A DNA stretch of 64,000 nt from Oscillospiraceae bacterium (lineage in GTDB: Bacteria > Bacillota > Clostridia > Oscillospirales > CAG-272): assembly GCA_022009675.1 (NCBI GenBank), contig CP091718.1, positions 1,240,001 to 1,304,000 of the forward strand, given 5' to 3'. The notes under the pieces were generated by a model. It was not told where the DNA came from. It saw nothing but the letters and a program-made list of their open reading frames with translations, and did no database searches. Within the stretch, counting starts at the first letter, position 1; the number at the start of each line of letters is the position of its first letter. The position numbers and the translations under genes were made by a program. Positions 10,523 to 19,551 of this stretch are shown here, one piece after another.

Positions 10523-12718
10523 ATGCAGCTTCATGAATACAGCTTCCGCATGGCGCAACCGGTCTGGGAGACCGGTACGGCACACACAATGAACCGCACG
10601 GTCAGCTTTTGCACCGATATCCCGCTGTCCGACCTGCCCGCCGGGCAACAGATCCGGCTGGCGGCGGCAGCCTCCTGCTCCTTCGTCCTGCTGGTGAACG
10701 GGCAGTTTGTCGCGCACGGTCCCGCCCGCTGTGCGCACGGCTTTTTCCGCGTGGACGAGTACGACCTGACCCCGTACCTGACCGCACAGGTCAACCGCGT
10801 CTGCCTGCGCACGGCAGGCTATAACGTCAATTCCTTCTCCTTCCTCAATCAGCCCTCCTTCCTGTGCGCCGAGATCACGGCGGGCGAACAGGTGCTGGCG
10901 GCAACCGGCGCAGGGAACGCACGCGATTTCATCGCCTACGGCGTCGGCGAGCGCATACGGCGCGTCCAGCGCTACTCCTTCCAGCGCACCATGGTGGAGA
11001 GCTACGACCTGCGTCCGGGCGCCTTCTCCTACGAGAGCGACCCGCACACAGCCGCGGTACCCGTCGCTACCGGAACGGCGGAGGCAGGACGGTTCCTGTA
11101 TCGGGATATGCCTTACTCCGACAATGAGATTCTACGCCCGCTGCGTGTGATCCGCACGGGACATATGCGCTACTCCGACAAGGCGTCCTACTACGACAGC
11201 CGCGAGATTTCCGCTATCAGCGATCACTTCTTCGGCTACCGCCCGGAGGAGCTGGATTGCGCCTCGCACATCGAGGTCGGGCGGATCGACTACGACGCGG
11301 GCGAGGAAACGGCACTGCCCGCCGACGTCATCCCGCTCCCGGCGGACGGCTGGGCGGATTTTGACATGGGACGCAACTATACCGGGGTCTGGGCGCTGGA
11401 CATAGAGGCGGCAGGCGACGGCATTCTGTACCTGACCTTTGACGAGGTGATACACGGCACGCTCAATCCCTTCCGCATGGGAACCTCCAATATCATCCGG
11501 ATCGGCGTCAGCGCCGGGCGGTACCGCCTGACCACGGCGGAGCCGTACGTCATGCGGTATCTGCGCCTGTCCGCCAAGGGGTGCGCGATCACCGTGCGCG
11601 ATCTGCGCCTGTACCATATCGCCTTCCCCGCCACGCACATCACCGCGCGCTTTGCCGGACAGGATGACGCCATGCACCGTATCTTTGACGCGGCTGTCGA
11701 AACCTTCCGTGCCAACACGGTGGACATCTACATGGACTGCCCCTCCCGTGAGCGCGCCGGCTGGCTGTGCGACAGCTTCTTTACCTCGCGCGTTGAGCGC
11801 GTCCTGACCGGGCGCTCGGACGTTGAGCGCGCCTTCCTGCAGAACTTCCTCCTGCCGGAGCATTTTGCGTTTCTCCCCGACGGAATGCTGCCCATGTGCT
11901 ATCCCTCCGACCACAATGACCGCACCTTTATCCCCAACTGGGCGATGTGGTACGGCGTTGAGATGGGAGAGTACCTGACGCGCACGGGCGACCGCGCCTT
12001 CACGGACAGTGCGCGGGAGCGTCTGTATGCCCTGCTTGCCTACTTTGCGCCGTTTGAGAACGAGTACGGTCTGCTGGAGGGGCTGAAGTCGTGGGTGTTC
12101 GTGGAATGGTCAAAATCCAACGAACTGGTTCAGGATGTGTCCTTTGCTTCCAATATGCTGTATGCCAGACTGCTGGACACCTGCGGACAGCTGTACGGTG
12201 ACAGCGACCTGACCGACAAAGCGGCAAAGCTGCGCGCCACAATCCTGGATATGTCCATGACCGAATCCGGCTTCTTCTGTGACAACGCCCTGCGGCAGGA
12301 CGGCAAGCTGGTGCTCTCGGGTGAGCGCACCGAATCCTGCCAGTACTATGCCTTCTTCTGCGATATCGTCACGCCGGAGAGCCATCCGTGGCTGTGGGAG
12401 ACGTTGCTGCATGACTTCGGCTACGACCGTGCTACGCGCGGGCTGTATCCGGAGATCTATCCCGCCAATGCCTTCATCGGCAACTACCTGCGGCTGGATC
12501 TGCTGGATCGTTACGGTTGCCGAGAGGCGCTGTACGACAATATCAAGGGCTACTTTACCTACATGGCGGACAAGACCGGCACGCTGTGGGAGAACGTGGG
12601 TGACTACGCCTCCTGCAACCACGGGTTCGCCTCGCACGTGCTGTACTGGATGGATCATCTTGGACTGCTGACGCGGGATATCCCCGGCAAGGACACGTCC
12701 GCAGGGGGCGCGGTATGA
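10523..12718 (+). CDS. GH78 alpha-L-rhamnosidase-like glycosidase
   Basis: A 731-residue intracellular protein with N-terminal beta-sandwich domains and a C-terminal (alpha/alpha)6 barrel. The barrel opens with DCPSRERAGWLCDSFF, which corresponds to the DCP-x-R-E/D-R-x-GW-x-x-D block carrying acidic residues of GH78, and ends with GTLWENVGDYASCNHGFASH, containing the other conserved Glu and the NHGF motif. It is somewhat shorter than multi-domain rhamnosidases because it lacks extra N-terminal modules. Start from TAAGGAG upstream of the ATG at 10523. Rhamnose release from plant glycans or glycosides is the likely role; family members with other specificities exist. Confidence 0.85.
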   Translation: MQLHEYSFRMAQPVWETGTAHTMNRTVSFCTDIPLSDLPAGQQIRLAAAASCSFVLLVNGQFVAHGPARCAHGFFRVDEYDLTPYLTAQVNRVCLRTAGYNVNSFSFLNQPSFLCAEITAGEQVLAATGAGNARDFIAYGVGERIRRVQRYSFQRTMVESYDLRPGAFSYESDPHTAAVPVATGTAEAGRFLYRDMPYSDNEILRPLRVIRTGHMRYSDKASYYDSREISAISDHFFGYRPEELDCASHIEVGRIDYDAGEETALPADVIPLPADGWADFDMGRNYTGVWALDIEAAGDGILYLTFDEVIHGTLNPFRMGTSNIIRIGVSAGRYRLTTAEPYVMRYLRLSAKGCAITVRDLRLYHIAFPATHITARFAGQDDAMHRIFDAAVETFRANTVDIYMDCPSRERAGWLCDSFFTSRVERVLTGRSDVERAFLQNFLLPEHFAFLPDGMLPMCYPSDHNDRTFIPNWAMWYGVEMGEYLTRTGDRAFTDSARERLYALLAYFAPFENEYGLLEGLKSWVFVEWSKSNELVQDVSFASNMLYARLLDTCGQLYGDSDLTDKAAKLRATILDMSMTESGFFCDNALRQDGKLVLSGERTESCQYYAFFCDIVTPESHPWLWETLLHDFGYDRATRGLYPEIYPANAFIGNYLRLDLLDRYGCREALYDNIKGYFTYMADKTGTLWENVGDYASCNHGFASHVLYWMDHLGLLTRDIPGKDTSAGGAV

Positions 12719-13188
12719 GTGCGCCGGACGGAAAACCGCGCCGCGGAATGCCGCTTCTGGCACGGGGAATCTGCCTGTTCCTTCTGTTTGCCCTGCTGGT
12801 TGGCGGACTGCACTGGTTCTGCCTGCACCACTATCGCAACGTAGCCTCGTGGAACGGCACGGGGGAAGCACAGCGGGACAGCCTGCTGTATGACGGCACG
12901 GTATATTTCCTTGCGGCGAAGGTCGGTTCCCCCGGTGTCCCCGGCAGCAGCTTTTCCAAAGACGATCTGCTTGGCGAAGTCAGACCGGCGGGGCGCGATG
13001 CGCTCCGGTACAATTACCCTGTCTACGGGGTTAAGGCGAGCGCCGGTAAGCCGCGGGACGGCTACCTGCTCGTCGTGTATGAGGACGGCGACTCCTACCT
13101 CTACTACCGGCATGGTCTGGACAACCCGTACCGCCCGCCCGAAACCGAAACCTCTGTCCTGCCGGACGACGATCTGCCGATCGGATAG
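12715..13188 (+). CDS. Small membrane-anchored protein of unknown function
   Basis: A 157-residue protein with a single N-terminal transmembrane segment (about residues 14-38, LLARGICLFLLFALLVGG) and a charged first stretch, so it is probably anchored with its C-terminal domain outside. The rest is a short beta-rich region with VYEDGDSYLYYRHG and an acidic tail. I do not recognise a family. Its ATG overlaps the GH78 stop by four bases, so it is translated with that gene, but no functional link can be deduced. Confidence 0.7.
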   Translation: MSAPDGKPRRGMPLLARGICLFLLFALLVGGLHWFCLHHYRNVASWNGTGEAQRDSLLYDGTVYFLAAKVGSPGVPGSSFSKDDLLGEVRPAGRDALRYNYPVYGVKASAGKPRDGYLLVVYEDGDSYLYYRHGLDNPYRPPETETSVLPDDDLPIG

Positions 13189-13226
13189 TTGTTCATTGGA
13201 GGGGGAACGCTGGTTGGAGAGGAACA

Positions 13227-13272
13227 CCGGGGGACTCTTGAAAGAGTCCCCCGGACCCCTCAGAACTTTTTT
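13227..13272 (+). terminator. Strong rho-independent terminator
   Basis: CCGGGGGACTCTT (13227-13239) pairs perfectly with AAGAGTCCCCCGG (13242-13254), and a run of six T follows at about 13267-13272. It ends the GH78 operon. Confidence 0.8.
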
Positions 13273-13339
13273 CCGAATTATCTGGTTGTCCGGAATCGGC
13301 ACTGTTGCACGGTTCCGGGCTTTTCTGTCTTTCTATCAC

Positions 13340-14520
13340 GGTGGTTACAGGGTAGCTGGCGTGCTGCTCCGGTGCCGGCGGGGGCGAGCCTTTTTGGTTG
13401 CCCGCCTACCCCTGCCTTTAGTTTTTGATTCTGCCCCTATCTCTCGCCCCCTTCCCCGGCGGGGAAGGAAAAATTTTTAGTTTGTTTCGCCGGAGGCTCC
13501 GCCCCCGGCACCCCTGCATTAGACCGTTCGCGGCACTTACAGTCCTTTCCAAACAGGCACCCCGCCGAGTGGCGACTTTTTACAACCCGGGTTCCCGCTG
13601 CCCCAGCGGGTGCCAACGCTCCATTTGAAGCTGAAAAAAACCGGTTTCCCACAAGCAATGTCAGTGCCGCGCCCGTTCAGCCCCCGGGGATGCAAGGGGC
13701 GAAGCCCCCTTGCATGAATTAACCTTGTTCCCCCTTCCCCGTCGGGGGAAGGGGGCAGAGGGATGGGGGCAGAATCAAAACTCAAAGGCGGCGGGGAAGC
13801 GGCAAGGAAAACACACGCCCCCGCCGGGTACCACAGCGGCAGGTCGAGCCGCCAACGCCGGAAACAAGCCCCCCCCCGCCGGGCGCGTGGTTTGCCTCCC
13901 CTGTTCCAGTGCCGCCCGGGTTCAGCCCCCGGGGATGCAAGGGGCGAAGCCCCTTGCATAAGAAAACCAAAAATCTCCCCCTTCCCCGTCGGGGAAGGGG
14001 GCGAAAGCTATCCTTCCCCTTCGGGGAAGGGGGGCAGAAAAAGCAAGCTAAAGGCGGGGTAGGCGAGCAACCAAAAAGGCAAGCCACCCATTGGGTATTT
14101 GTTCTGCAGGTTCAGCCCGTGCCGCTTCCGGCTCAGGCGCGGGGGATGCAAGGGGCGAAGCCCCTTGCATAAGAAAAACTAAAAATCCCCCTTCCCCGTC
14201 GGGGAAGAGGGGCGAGGCTATCCTTCCCCTTCGGGGAAGGGGGGCAGAAAAAGCAAGCTAAAGGCGGGGTAGGCGAGCAACCAAAAAGGCAAGCCCCCCA
14301 TTGGGTATTTGTTCTGCAGGTTCAGCCCGTGCCGCTTCCGGCTCAGGCGCGGGGATGCAAGGGGCGAAGCCCCTTGCATAAGAAAAACAAAAATCTCCCC
14401 CTTCCCCGTCGGGGAAGGGGGCGAGAGCTATCCTTTCCCTTCGGGGAAGGGGGCAGAAAAAGCAAGCCAAAGGCAGGATAGCAGGCGAGAAAAAGCAAGC
14501 CACCCCGGCAAATCCCGGGA
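13340..14520. repeat. Hairpin-rich intergenic repeat cluster, five copies
   Basis: No gene is visible here. One inverted unit (about 13377-13540) faces four direct units. Each direct unit contains a stem of ATGCAAGGGGC against GCCCCTTGCAT with a GAA loop (13690-13715 with one extra C, 13935-13959, 14146-14170, 14355-14379). It is followed by CTTCCCC/GGGGAAG stems, some closed by a TTCG tetraloop. The last three units repeat every 209-211 bases and are almost identical. The units then read AGCAAGCTAAAGGCGGGGT and CAACCAAAAAGGCAAGCC. The same family recurs at 34030-34625 and 38021-38880. Confidence 0.85.
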
Positions 14521-14543
14521 TGGCTTGGTGAGCCGACAACGCC

Positions 14544-15536
14544 TCAGCGCACGGTTTCCGCCACACGCTCAATAAACCGATTGCGGCAGAGCAGGGCGAG
14601 GCGGTCTGCCATGTGCACAATGGCTTCTCCGGTGGCAGAACCGTGCCCCTTCATGACCGGCTTGCGAACGCCGAGCAGAAGAGCTCCCCCCTGCGTGTTG
14701 TAGTCGTAGCGGCGGCGAACGGTCGCCAGAACGTCCGCCACAGCGGCGGATTCCAGACCGGCGGCAGACAGCCGCGCGGATACCTCGTCCAGCGCGGCTT
14801 TGGCAGAGCCTTCAATGGACTTGAGCAGGATGTTGCCGTGAAATCCGTCGCAGACGATGACATCCGCCGTGCCGCGCAGGGCGGATGTCGCCTCAATGTT
14901 GCCGACAAAGCGGAAGGGCTGTTCCGCCAGCAGGGCGTGCGCCGCCTTGACAGCCTCACATCCCTTTTTGGCTTCGGCACCGTTGGACAGCAGCGCGATG
15001 CGTGGCGAGGAACAGCCGATGCATCGCATATAGGCGTCACCCAGATGCGCAAAGGCAGGGTACAGCTCCGGGCGGCTGTCGATGTTCGCGCCGCAGTCCA
15101 GGAGCAGGAGCGGCGCCCCCGCCGGATTCGTCAGCTCCACCGCAAGGATGGGGCGCAGGCGCGGCAGCTTGCCCAGGATCATGATGGAGGTGACCAGCAC
15201 AGCGCCGGTCGCGCCGCAGGTGATGACGCCGCCCGCAGCCCCCTCGTGAGCCAGCCGCATGGCGGCGCACAGGGAGGCATCCGTGCGCTGATACGCCTGC
15301 ATCGGATCCTCGTTGTTGCTCAGAGCGACCGGCGCATCCACAATCTCATACCGCCCGGCAATCTCTGCCGCGCCGATCTCCGCCGTCACAGAAGAGATTA
15401 CGTCGGCGTGCCCGCACAGGTGGAGGAACAGCGCCGGGTTTCCGACAAGCGCCCGGACTGCGCCCCGGCACAGCTCCTCCTCCGGCGTGTCCGCGCCCAA
15501 AAGATCGACTGCCAGGTGAATCATCTGATCAGACAT
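14544..15536 (-). CDS. plsX: Phosphate acyltransferase PlsX
   Basis: PlsX converts acyl-ACP to acyl-phosphate, the donor for PlsY in phosphatidic acid synthesis. The 330-residue protein starts with the typical HLAVDLLGADTPEEELCRGA, has GVITCGATGAVLVTS, LLLDCGANIDSRPE, VCDGFHGNILLKSIEG and the C-terminal VVKGHGS-type block as VMKGHGSATGEAI. The start at 15536 has AAAGGA upstream and overlaps the end of the FMN reductase gene by eight bases. It is the last gene of the fatty-acid cluster, which connects that cluster to phospholipid synthesis. Confidence 0.92.
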   Translation of the reverse strand: MSDQMIHLAVDLLGADTPEEELCRGAVRALVGNPALFLHLCGHADVISSVTAEIGAAEIAGRYEIVDAPVALSNNEDPMQAYQRTDASLCAAMRLAHEGAAGGVITCGATGAVLVTSIMILGKLPRLRPILAVELTNPAGAPLLLLDCGANIDSRPELYPAFAHLGDAYMRCIGCSSPRIALLSNGAEAKKGCEAVKAAHALLAEQPFRFVGNIEATSALRGTADVIVCDGFHGNILLKSIEGSAKAALDEVSARLSAAGLESAAVADVLATVRRRYDYNTQGGALLLGVRKPVMKGHGSATGEAIVHMADRLALLCRNRFIERVAETVR

Positions 15537-16296
15537 GAGTGGAATCCTTTCTGTCGCGGGTAGATTTTTCACGCTCCTTTGCCCACACGTTCTCCAGAAT
15601 GGTGCGGTAGGTCTCGGGAGAGAAGGGGGGACGCGTGACGGCGCGGACGGTCTCGGGTGTCAGTGTGCCGGTGCGGGCGAATTCCTCACCGGCGGCAGTA
15701 AACCGTGCCAGTATGCGGGCAAGCCGCGCACCGCCGTGATCCGCCATGGTCTTGAACTGCGGGCAGAACAGGGCAGTGTAGTTGCCCTTGCCGCAGATGA
15801 GATCAAACTCCCGGCTGATCGGATCATACACCACATCGGTCTCGTTGTAGGCACAGCCGGATATCAGCAGCAACCGCTTGCCGGACATCGGGTAGCGGAA
15901 CTCGTGCGCGGGGGAACCGTCGGTCGGCGCGTTCTGCCCGTGGTAGGCATACACCAGCGACAGGAGCCGGTCAAGCGCCACCTTCATCTGCCCCGGCATC
16001 CCGAAATAGTACAGCGGGAAGCTGCATAGGATGACATCCGCATCCAGGATCTTCTGCTTGAGCGCGGGGATATCGTCGTCCCGGATGACGCACTCGCCCT
16101 CCGTGCGCCCCCAGCAGGACAGACAGCCTGTGCAGGGCGTGATTTTCAGCGCGCACAGATGCACCGTTTCGCAGTCGTAGGCACCGCCCGCCTGCATCCC
16201 CGCCACAAAGGCGTTGGTCGCCAGAAGCGTGGTGCTGGCGGCACGGTGCGGGCTCGCGTTGATGATCAGGAGCCTGCGCGGCGCGTCATTTCCCAT
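15529..16296 (-). CDS. NAD(P)H-dependent FMN reductase / flavodoxin-fold oxidoreductase
   Basis: A 255-residue flavodoxin-fold protein. INASPHRAASTTLL is the FMN-phosphate loop, FPLYYFGMPGQMKVALDRLL is typical of NADPH-dependent FMN reductases, and CTGCLSCW supplies closely spaced cysteines as in iron-sulfur flavoproteins. The ATG at 16296 overlaps the end of accA (ATGGGAAATGA carries the start and the accA stop). An apparent fusion to AccA is caused by indels in the accA 3' end. Its role in the lipid operon is unknown; a redox step is plausible, since no enoyl reductase gene is present here, but that is speculation. Confidence 0.8.
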   Translation of the reverse strand: MGNDAPRRLLIINASPHRAASTTLLATNAFVAGMQAGGAYDCETVHLCALKITPCTGCLSCWGRTEGECVIRDDDIPALKQKILDADVILCSFPLYYFGMPGQMKVALDRLLSLVYAYHGQNAPTDGSPAHEFRYPMSGKRLLLISGCAYNETDVVYDPISREFDLICGKGNYTALFCPQFKTMADHGGARLARILARFTAAGEEFARTGTLTPETVRAVTRPPFSPETYRTILENVWAKEREKSTRDRKDSTHV

Positions 16297-17184
16297 GGGA
16301 AAACCACCTGTGCGTGTGCGGTGCCGGCGCGGTGCCGGTGCCCGCCACGCTGTATGCATCGTAGCGCCCGATCTTTGCGGTACTTTTTCGGTGCGCTCCG
16401 CCAGCAGACGGTCGGCATCCAGCCGGGACAGCGCCTTCAGCTCGCGGTGCAGGGAGTGCCCCAGCTTTTCCATGAAACTCCGTCGGGCGTCTGCGTCCGC
16501 AAAGTCCGGCTCGGCGATTTTCTTCTCGACAATGCCCAGCTCCACCAGGTCGTTCGCCGTCAGGTGCAGGTGCTCCGCCGCCTCCGGCGCCCGCTTGGGA
16601 TCCTTGAACAGGATGCTTGCGCAGGATTCCGGCGAAATGACGGAGTAGTACGCATTGCTCAGCATCCACACGCGGTCGGCGACCGCCAGCGCCAGTGCGC
16701 CGCCGCTGCCGCCCTCCCCGATCATGACCGTGATGATGGGCGTGCGGACTGCCGACAGCTCATACAGGTTGCGCGCGATTGCCTCCCCCGCTCCGCGCTC
16801 CTCGGCTCCCTTGCCGCAGTTTGCGCCCTGCGTATCCACAAAGCAGATGACCGGGCGGTTGAACTTCTCCGCCTGCTTGATCAGCCGCAGCGCCTTGCGG
16901 TAGCCTTCCGGCAGGACACATCCGAAGTGCCTGTCCAGCCGCTCCTTCAGATCGCGCCCCTTGTCGATGCCGATCACTGTGACCGGCATATCGCCCAGCC
17001 GGGCGATACCGCCGATGACAGCGTGGTCGTCCCCGAAAGTACGGTCGCCGTGCAGCTCGCAGAAATCCGTGAAAATATCGCCGGATTCTATGTAATCAAT
17101 CGCCGTAGCCCGTCCGTTTTTGCGGGTCAGGCAGATGCGGTCATAGACCGTCAGCGCCGCAGCGCCGGTGTTTTGCATATCCAT
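16286..17184 (-). CDS. accA: Acetyl-CoA carboxylase carboxyltransferase subunit alpha (frameshifted 3' end)
   Basis: The alpha subunit of the carboxyltransferase that makes malonyl-CoA with AccD. Conserved blocks are the start of the domain YIESGDIFTDFCELHGDRTFGDDHAVIGGIA, then GFVLPEGYRKALRL-type CVLPEGYRKALRL, FVDTQGANCGKGAEERG, GEGGSGGALALAVADRV and SVISPESCASILFKD. The start at 17184 follows AAGGAGG. Near 16375 two extra A residues (in GAAAAAG and CAAAG) shift the frame. Corrected, the protein ends YRKIGRYDAYSVAG...HGK with the TGA at 16286-16288. Confidence 0.9.
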
Positions 17185-17197
17185 CGGCTCCTCCTTA

Positions 17198-18010
17198 TCA
17201 GTACCCGTGCAGGGACAGCAGGAGAGCCAGATGCTCCGGCTGTTTGTCCCGCGGCACGATCTCGTCAATGAATCCGTTTTCCAGCTGGAATTCGGCAGTC
17301 TGGAAGCTGTCGGGCAGTGTCTCGCCCGTCACCTGCTCCACCACGCGCCGACCGGCAAAGCCGATGCGCGCGCCCGGCTCCGAAAAGATGATGTCGCCCA
17401 GCATGGCAAAGGACGCCGTCACGCCGCCCATGGTGGGGTCGGTCAGACCGACGATGTAGAGCAGTCCCGCGTCGCTGTGCCGCTTGACCGCGCCGGATAC
17501 CTTTGCCATCTGCATTAAGGAAAGCATTCCCTCCTGCATCCGTGCCCCGCCCGACACCGTGTAGCCGATGACAGGCAGGCGGTTGGCAATCGCGTACTCA
17601 AACAGCGCCGTGATGCGGTCGCCCACCACGGTGCCCATGGAACCCATCATGAAGGCGGGATCCATGACGAACAGGGCTGTCCTGTGTCCGCCGATGGTGG
17701 CGGTGCCGCACAGAACGCCCTCGTTTTCGCGGCTCTTTCCCTTTGCCGCATCGAATTTTTCCCTGTAATCCGGGAAGTTCAGCGGGTCGGTGAATATCTC
17801 CTTGTCAAACAGCTCGCGGAAGCTGTCCGGGTCGGTCAGGTGCGCAATGCGTGCGCGGACCGGCATCGGGAAATAATGCTTGCAGCGGGGGCAGACGCAG
17901 GCATTGGCGCGCACCTCCGCATCCGGAACGGCTTCGCCGCAACCGGGGCAGGTGCGGGTCGGAATCCGGATCTCCGCATTCGCCACGGGTGGCTTTTCGG
18001 CAACGTTCAT
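17198..18010 (-). CDS. accD: Acetyl-CoA carboxylase carboxyltransferase subunit beta
   Basis: A 270-residue AccD with the N-terminal zinc ribbon CPGCGEAVPDAEVRANACVCPRC, MDPAFMMGSMGTVVGDRI, VSGGARMQEGMLSLMQMAK, DPTMGGVTASFAMLGDI and the oxyanion region GFAGRRVVEQVTGETLP. The start at 18010 follows AAAGGAGG. accA follows 13 bases after the stop. accB and accC are not in this window, so the biotin carboxylase half must be encoded elsewhere. Confidence 0.95.
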   Translation of the reverse strand: MNVAEKPPVANAEIRIPTRTCPGCGEAVPDAEVRANACVCPRCKHYFPMPVRARIAHLTDPDSFRELFDKEIFTDPLNFPDYREKFDAAKGKSRENEGVLCGTATIGGHRTALFVMDPAFMMGSMGTVVGDRITALFEYAIANRLPVIGYTVSGGARMQEGMLSLMQMAKVSGAVKRHSDAGLLYIVGLTDPTMGGVTASFAMLGDIIFSEPGARIGFAGRRVVEQVTGETLPDSFQTAEFQLENGFIDEIVPRDKQPEHLALLLSLHGY

Positions 18011-18043
18011 GAGCGATCCTCCTTTGGTGGTGTGTTACGGGTA

Positions 18044-18086
18044 GCTTCCCGGGGAACGCCGGAGAGACCGGCATTCCCCGGGAAAG
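18044..18086 (-). other. Very stable hairpin in the fabD-accD spacer
   Basis: An inverted repeat of about 20 bp (core CCCGGGGAAcGCCGG against CCGGCaTTCCCCGGG, loop AGAGA) in the 133-nt spacer between fabD and accD. The genes before fabD overlap, so this spacer stands out. No T run follows on the minus strand, which favours an attenuator or RNA-processing site over a full terminator. Confidence 0.6.
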
Positions 18087-18143
18087 CTTGTTCTGTATTC
18101 AATTTCAGGCAATACCGCGCCGTGTCCTGCGCGGTTTAGCGGT

Positions 18144-19088
18144 TTATTCCGTCAGCTCGCGGCAGACAGCCTCAAAGGAGGGAATGTCATTGACGGTGAG
18201 CGCACGGGCTTCGGGAAGGGTGCGGGATACGAACCCGGTGAGGGTGTGCCCGGCGCCGACCTCCACAAAGGTGGTGATGCCGGCTGTCCACATGGCGCGC
18301 AGAGTGGACTCCCAGCGGACGGGAGAGCAGACCTGCAAGGTCATGCAGTCCAGAATGCCCGCGCGGTCGGCGGGGTAGGGGGAAGCCGTGCGGTTGGCGT
18401 ACAGGGGGATGGCAGGGGCGCTGACGTCCGCGCCGTCCAGTGCCGCACGCAGAACCGGCGCGACCTGTGCCATATAGGGCGTGTGGAATGCGCCGCTCAC
18501 GGGGAGCTTGACCGCGCGTCCGCCCGCCTGCCGGACGGCGGCGCAGAAGTCGTCGATCTCGGCGGCACTGCCGGCGCAGGACACCTGCCCGGGGCAGTTG
18601 TAGTTGACGGGCCAGACCTCGGAGAAGCGGGAGCAGATTTCCTCCACAACCTCCGGTGCCAGCTTGAGTGCCGCCGCCATGCCGCCCGGATGCCGTCCGG
18701 ACTGCCATGCCATGGATTCGGCACGCAGCAGGACAAAGCGGAACGCTTCCTCATAGGACAGCACGCCGGCAAACGCCGCCGCCGGAATTTCGCCCAGCGA
18801 AAAGCCGGCCACCGCCGCCGGAAGCAGTCCGACCGCGCGGAACGCCTCGGCAATCGCGAGATCGGTCAGGAACAGGCAGGGCTGGGTGTTCGCCGTCTGC
18901 CCCAGCAGAGCGCCGTCCATCTGACTGCCCGTGCCGAAGCAGATCTGCGTGATGCCGGTGCGCAGTGCCTCCCCCATGGAGAAGACCGCGCCCGACTCCG
19001 GAACCGTGTCGGCAAAGTCCCTGCCCATGCCGACCGTCTGCGCACCCTGTCCCGCGAACAGGAATGCGACTTTACGCATATCCGTCAT
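18144..19088 (-). CDS. fabD: Malonyl-CoA:ACP transacylase
   Basis: A 314-residue FabD that loads malonyl units on ACP. It has FLFAGQGAQTVGMGRDF at the N-terminus, the nucleophile elbow GFSLGEIPAAAFAG with the catalytic Ser, a conserved Arg in LLRAESM, and the catalytic His in VSGAFHTPYM. VEVGAGHTLTGF lies near the C-terminus. The ATG overlaps the fabZ stop (ATGA), so the two are translationally coupled. Confidence 0.95.
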   Translation of the reverse strand: MTDMRKVAFLFAGQGAQTVGMGRDFADTVPESGAVFSMGEALRTGITQICFGTGSQMDGALLGQTANTQPCLFLTDLAIAEAFRAVGLLPAAVAGFSLGEIPAAAFAGVLSYEEAFRFVLLRAESMAWQSGRHPGGMAAALKLAPEVVEEICSRFSEVWPVNYNCPGQVSCAGSAAEIDDFCAAVRQAGGRAVKLPVSGAFHTPYMAQVAPVLRAALDGADVSAPAIPLYANRTASPYPADRAGILDCMTLQVCSPVRWESTLRAMWTAGITTFVEVGAGHTLTGFVSRTLPEARALTVNDIPSFEAVCRELTE

Positions 19089-19551
19089 TCCGATACCTCC
19101 CCGCCGCTGCTTTCCAGCAGGCTCCTGTCCATCGCGGTGAAGGACAGACTGCCCTTGCTGCGCAGCTGTCCGTCCACCGTTACCTGCGCGTCAAAGGAAA
19201 TCAGCGGTCCCGCGCCGCTCTTTTTCGTTACCGTCACGGTCATCACATCGCCGGGGATGACCGGGTGGAGAAACTTGAAATTATCCACCTTGAGCAGTAC
19301 GTACAGCCGGTCATCCTGCTCCGCGCCCGACTCCACCGTCAGGGGAGCAGAGCTGGGCGCAGGTCTCCACGATCAGCACCCCCCGGCAGGAGCGGTGTCC
19401 CCGGGAAATGCCCCGCGAACCACGGATCGTTGGCAGAGACCGTCTTGGTGCCCACAGCCGACACGCCCGGCGTCAGCTCCAGTACGCGTTCGATCATCTG
19501 AAACGGCGGACGCTGCTCCAGGCGGCGATTGACCTCATAAATATTCATCAT
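19085..19551 (-). CDS. fabZ: 3-hydroxyacyl-ACP dehydratase FabZ (frameshifted)
   Basis: A hot-dog-fold dehydratase. MNIYEVNRRLEQRPPFQMIERV leads to HFPGTPLLPG with the catalytic His, then, after correction, VLIVETCAQLCS with the catalytic Glu, and KVDNFKFLHPVIPGD. Two single-base insertions near 19345-19385 (an extra G in the run after LPG and an extra C just after) split it. Length about 155 residues, normal for FabZ. Two ATG codons in tandem at 19551 and 19548 overlap the fabG stop. Confidence 0.88.

Noticed and set aside
13340..14520. Short open frames within the hairpin repeats
   Set aside because: They recur only because the repeats recur, are Pro/Arg-rich and lack ribosome sites.
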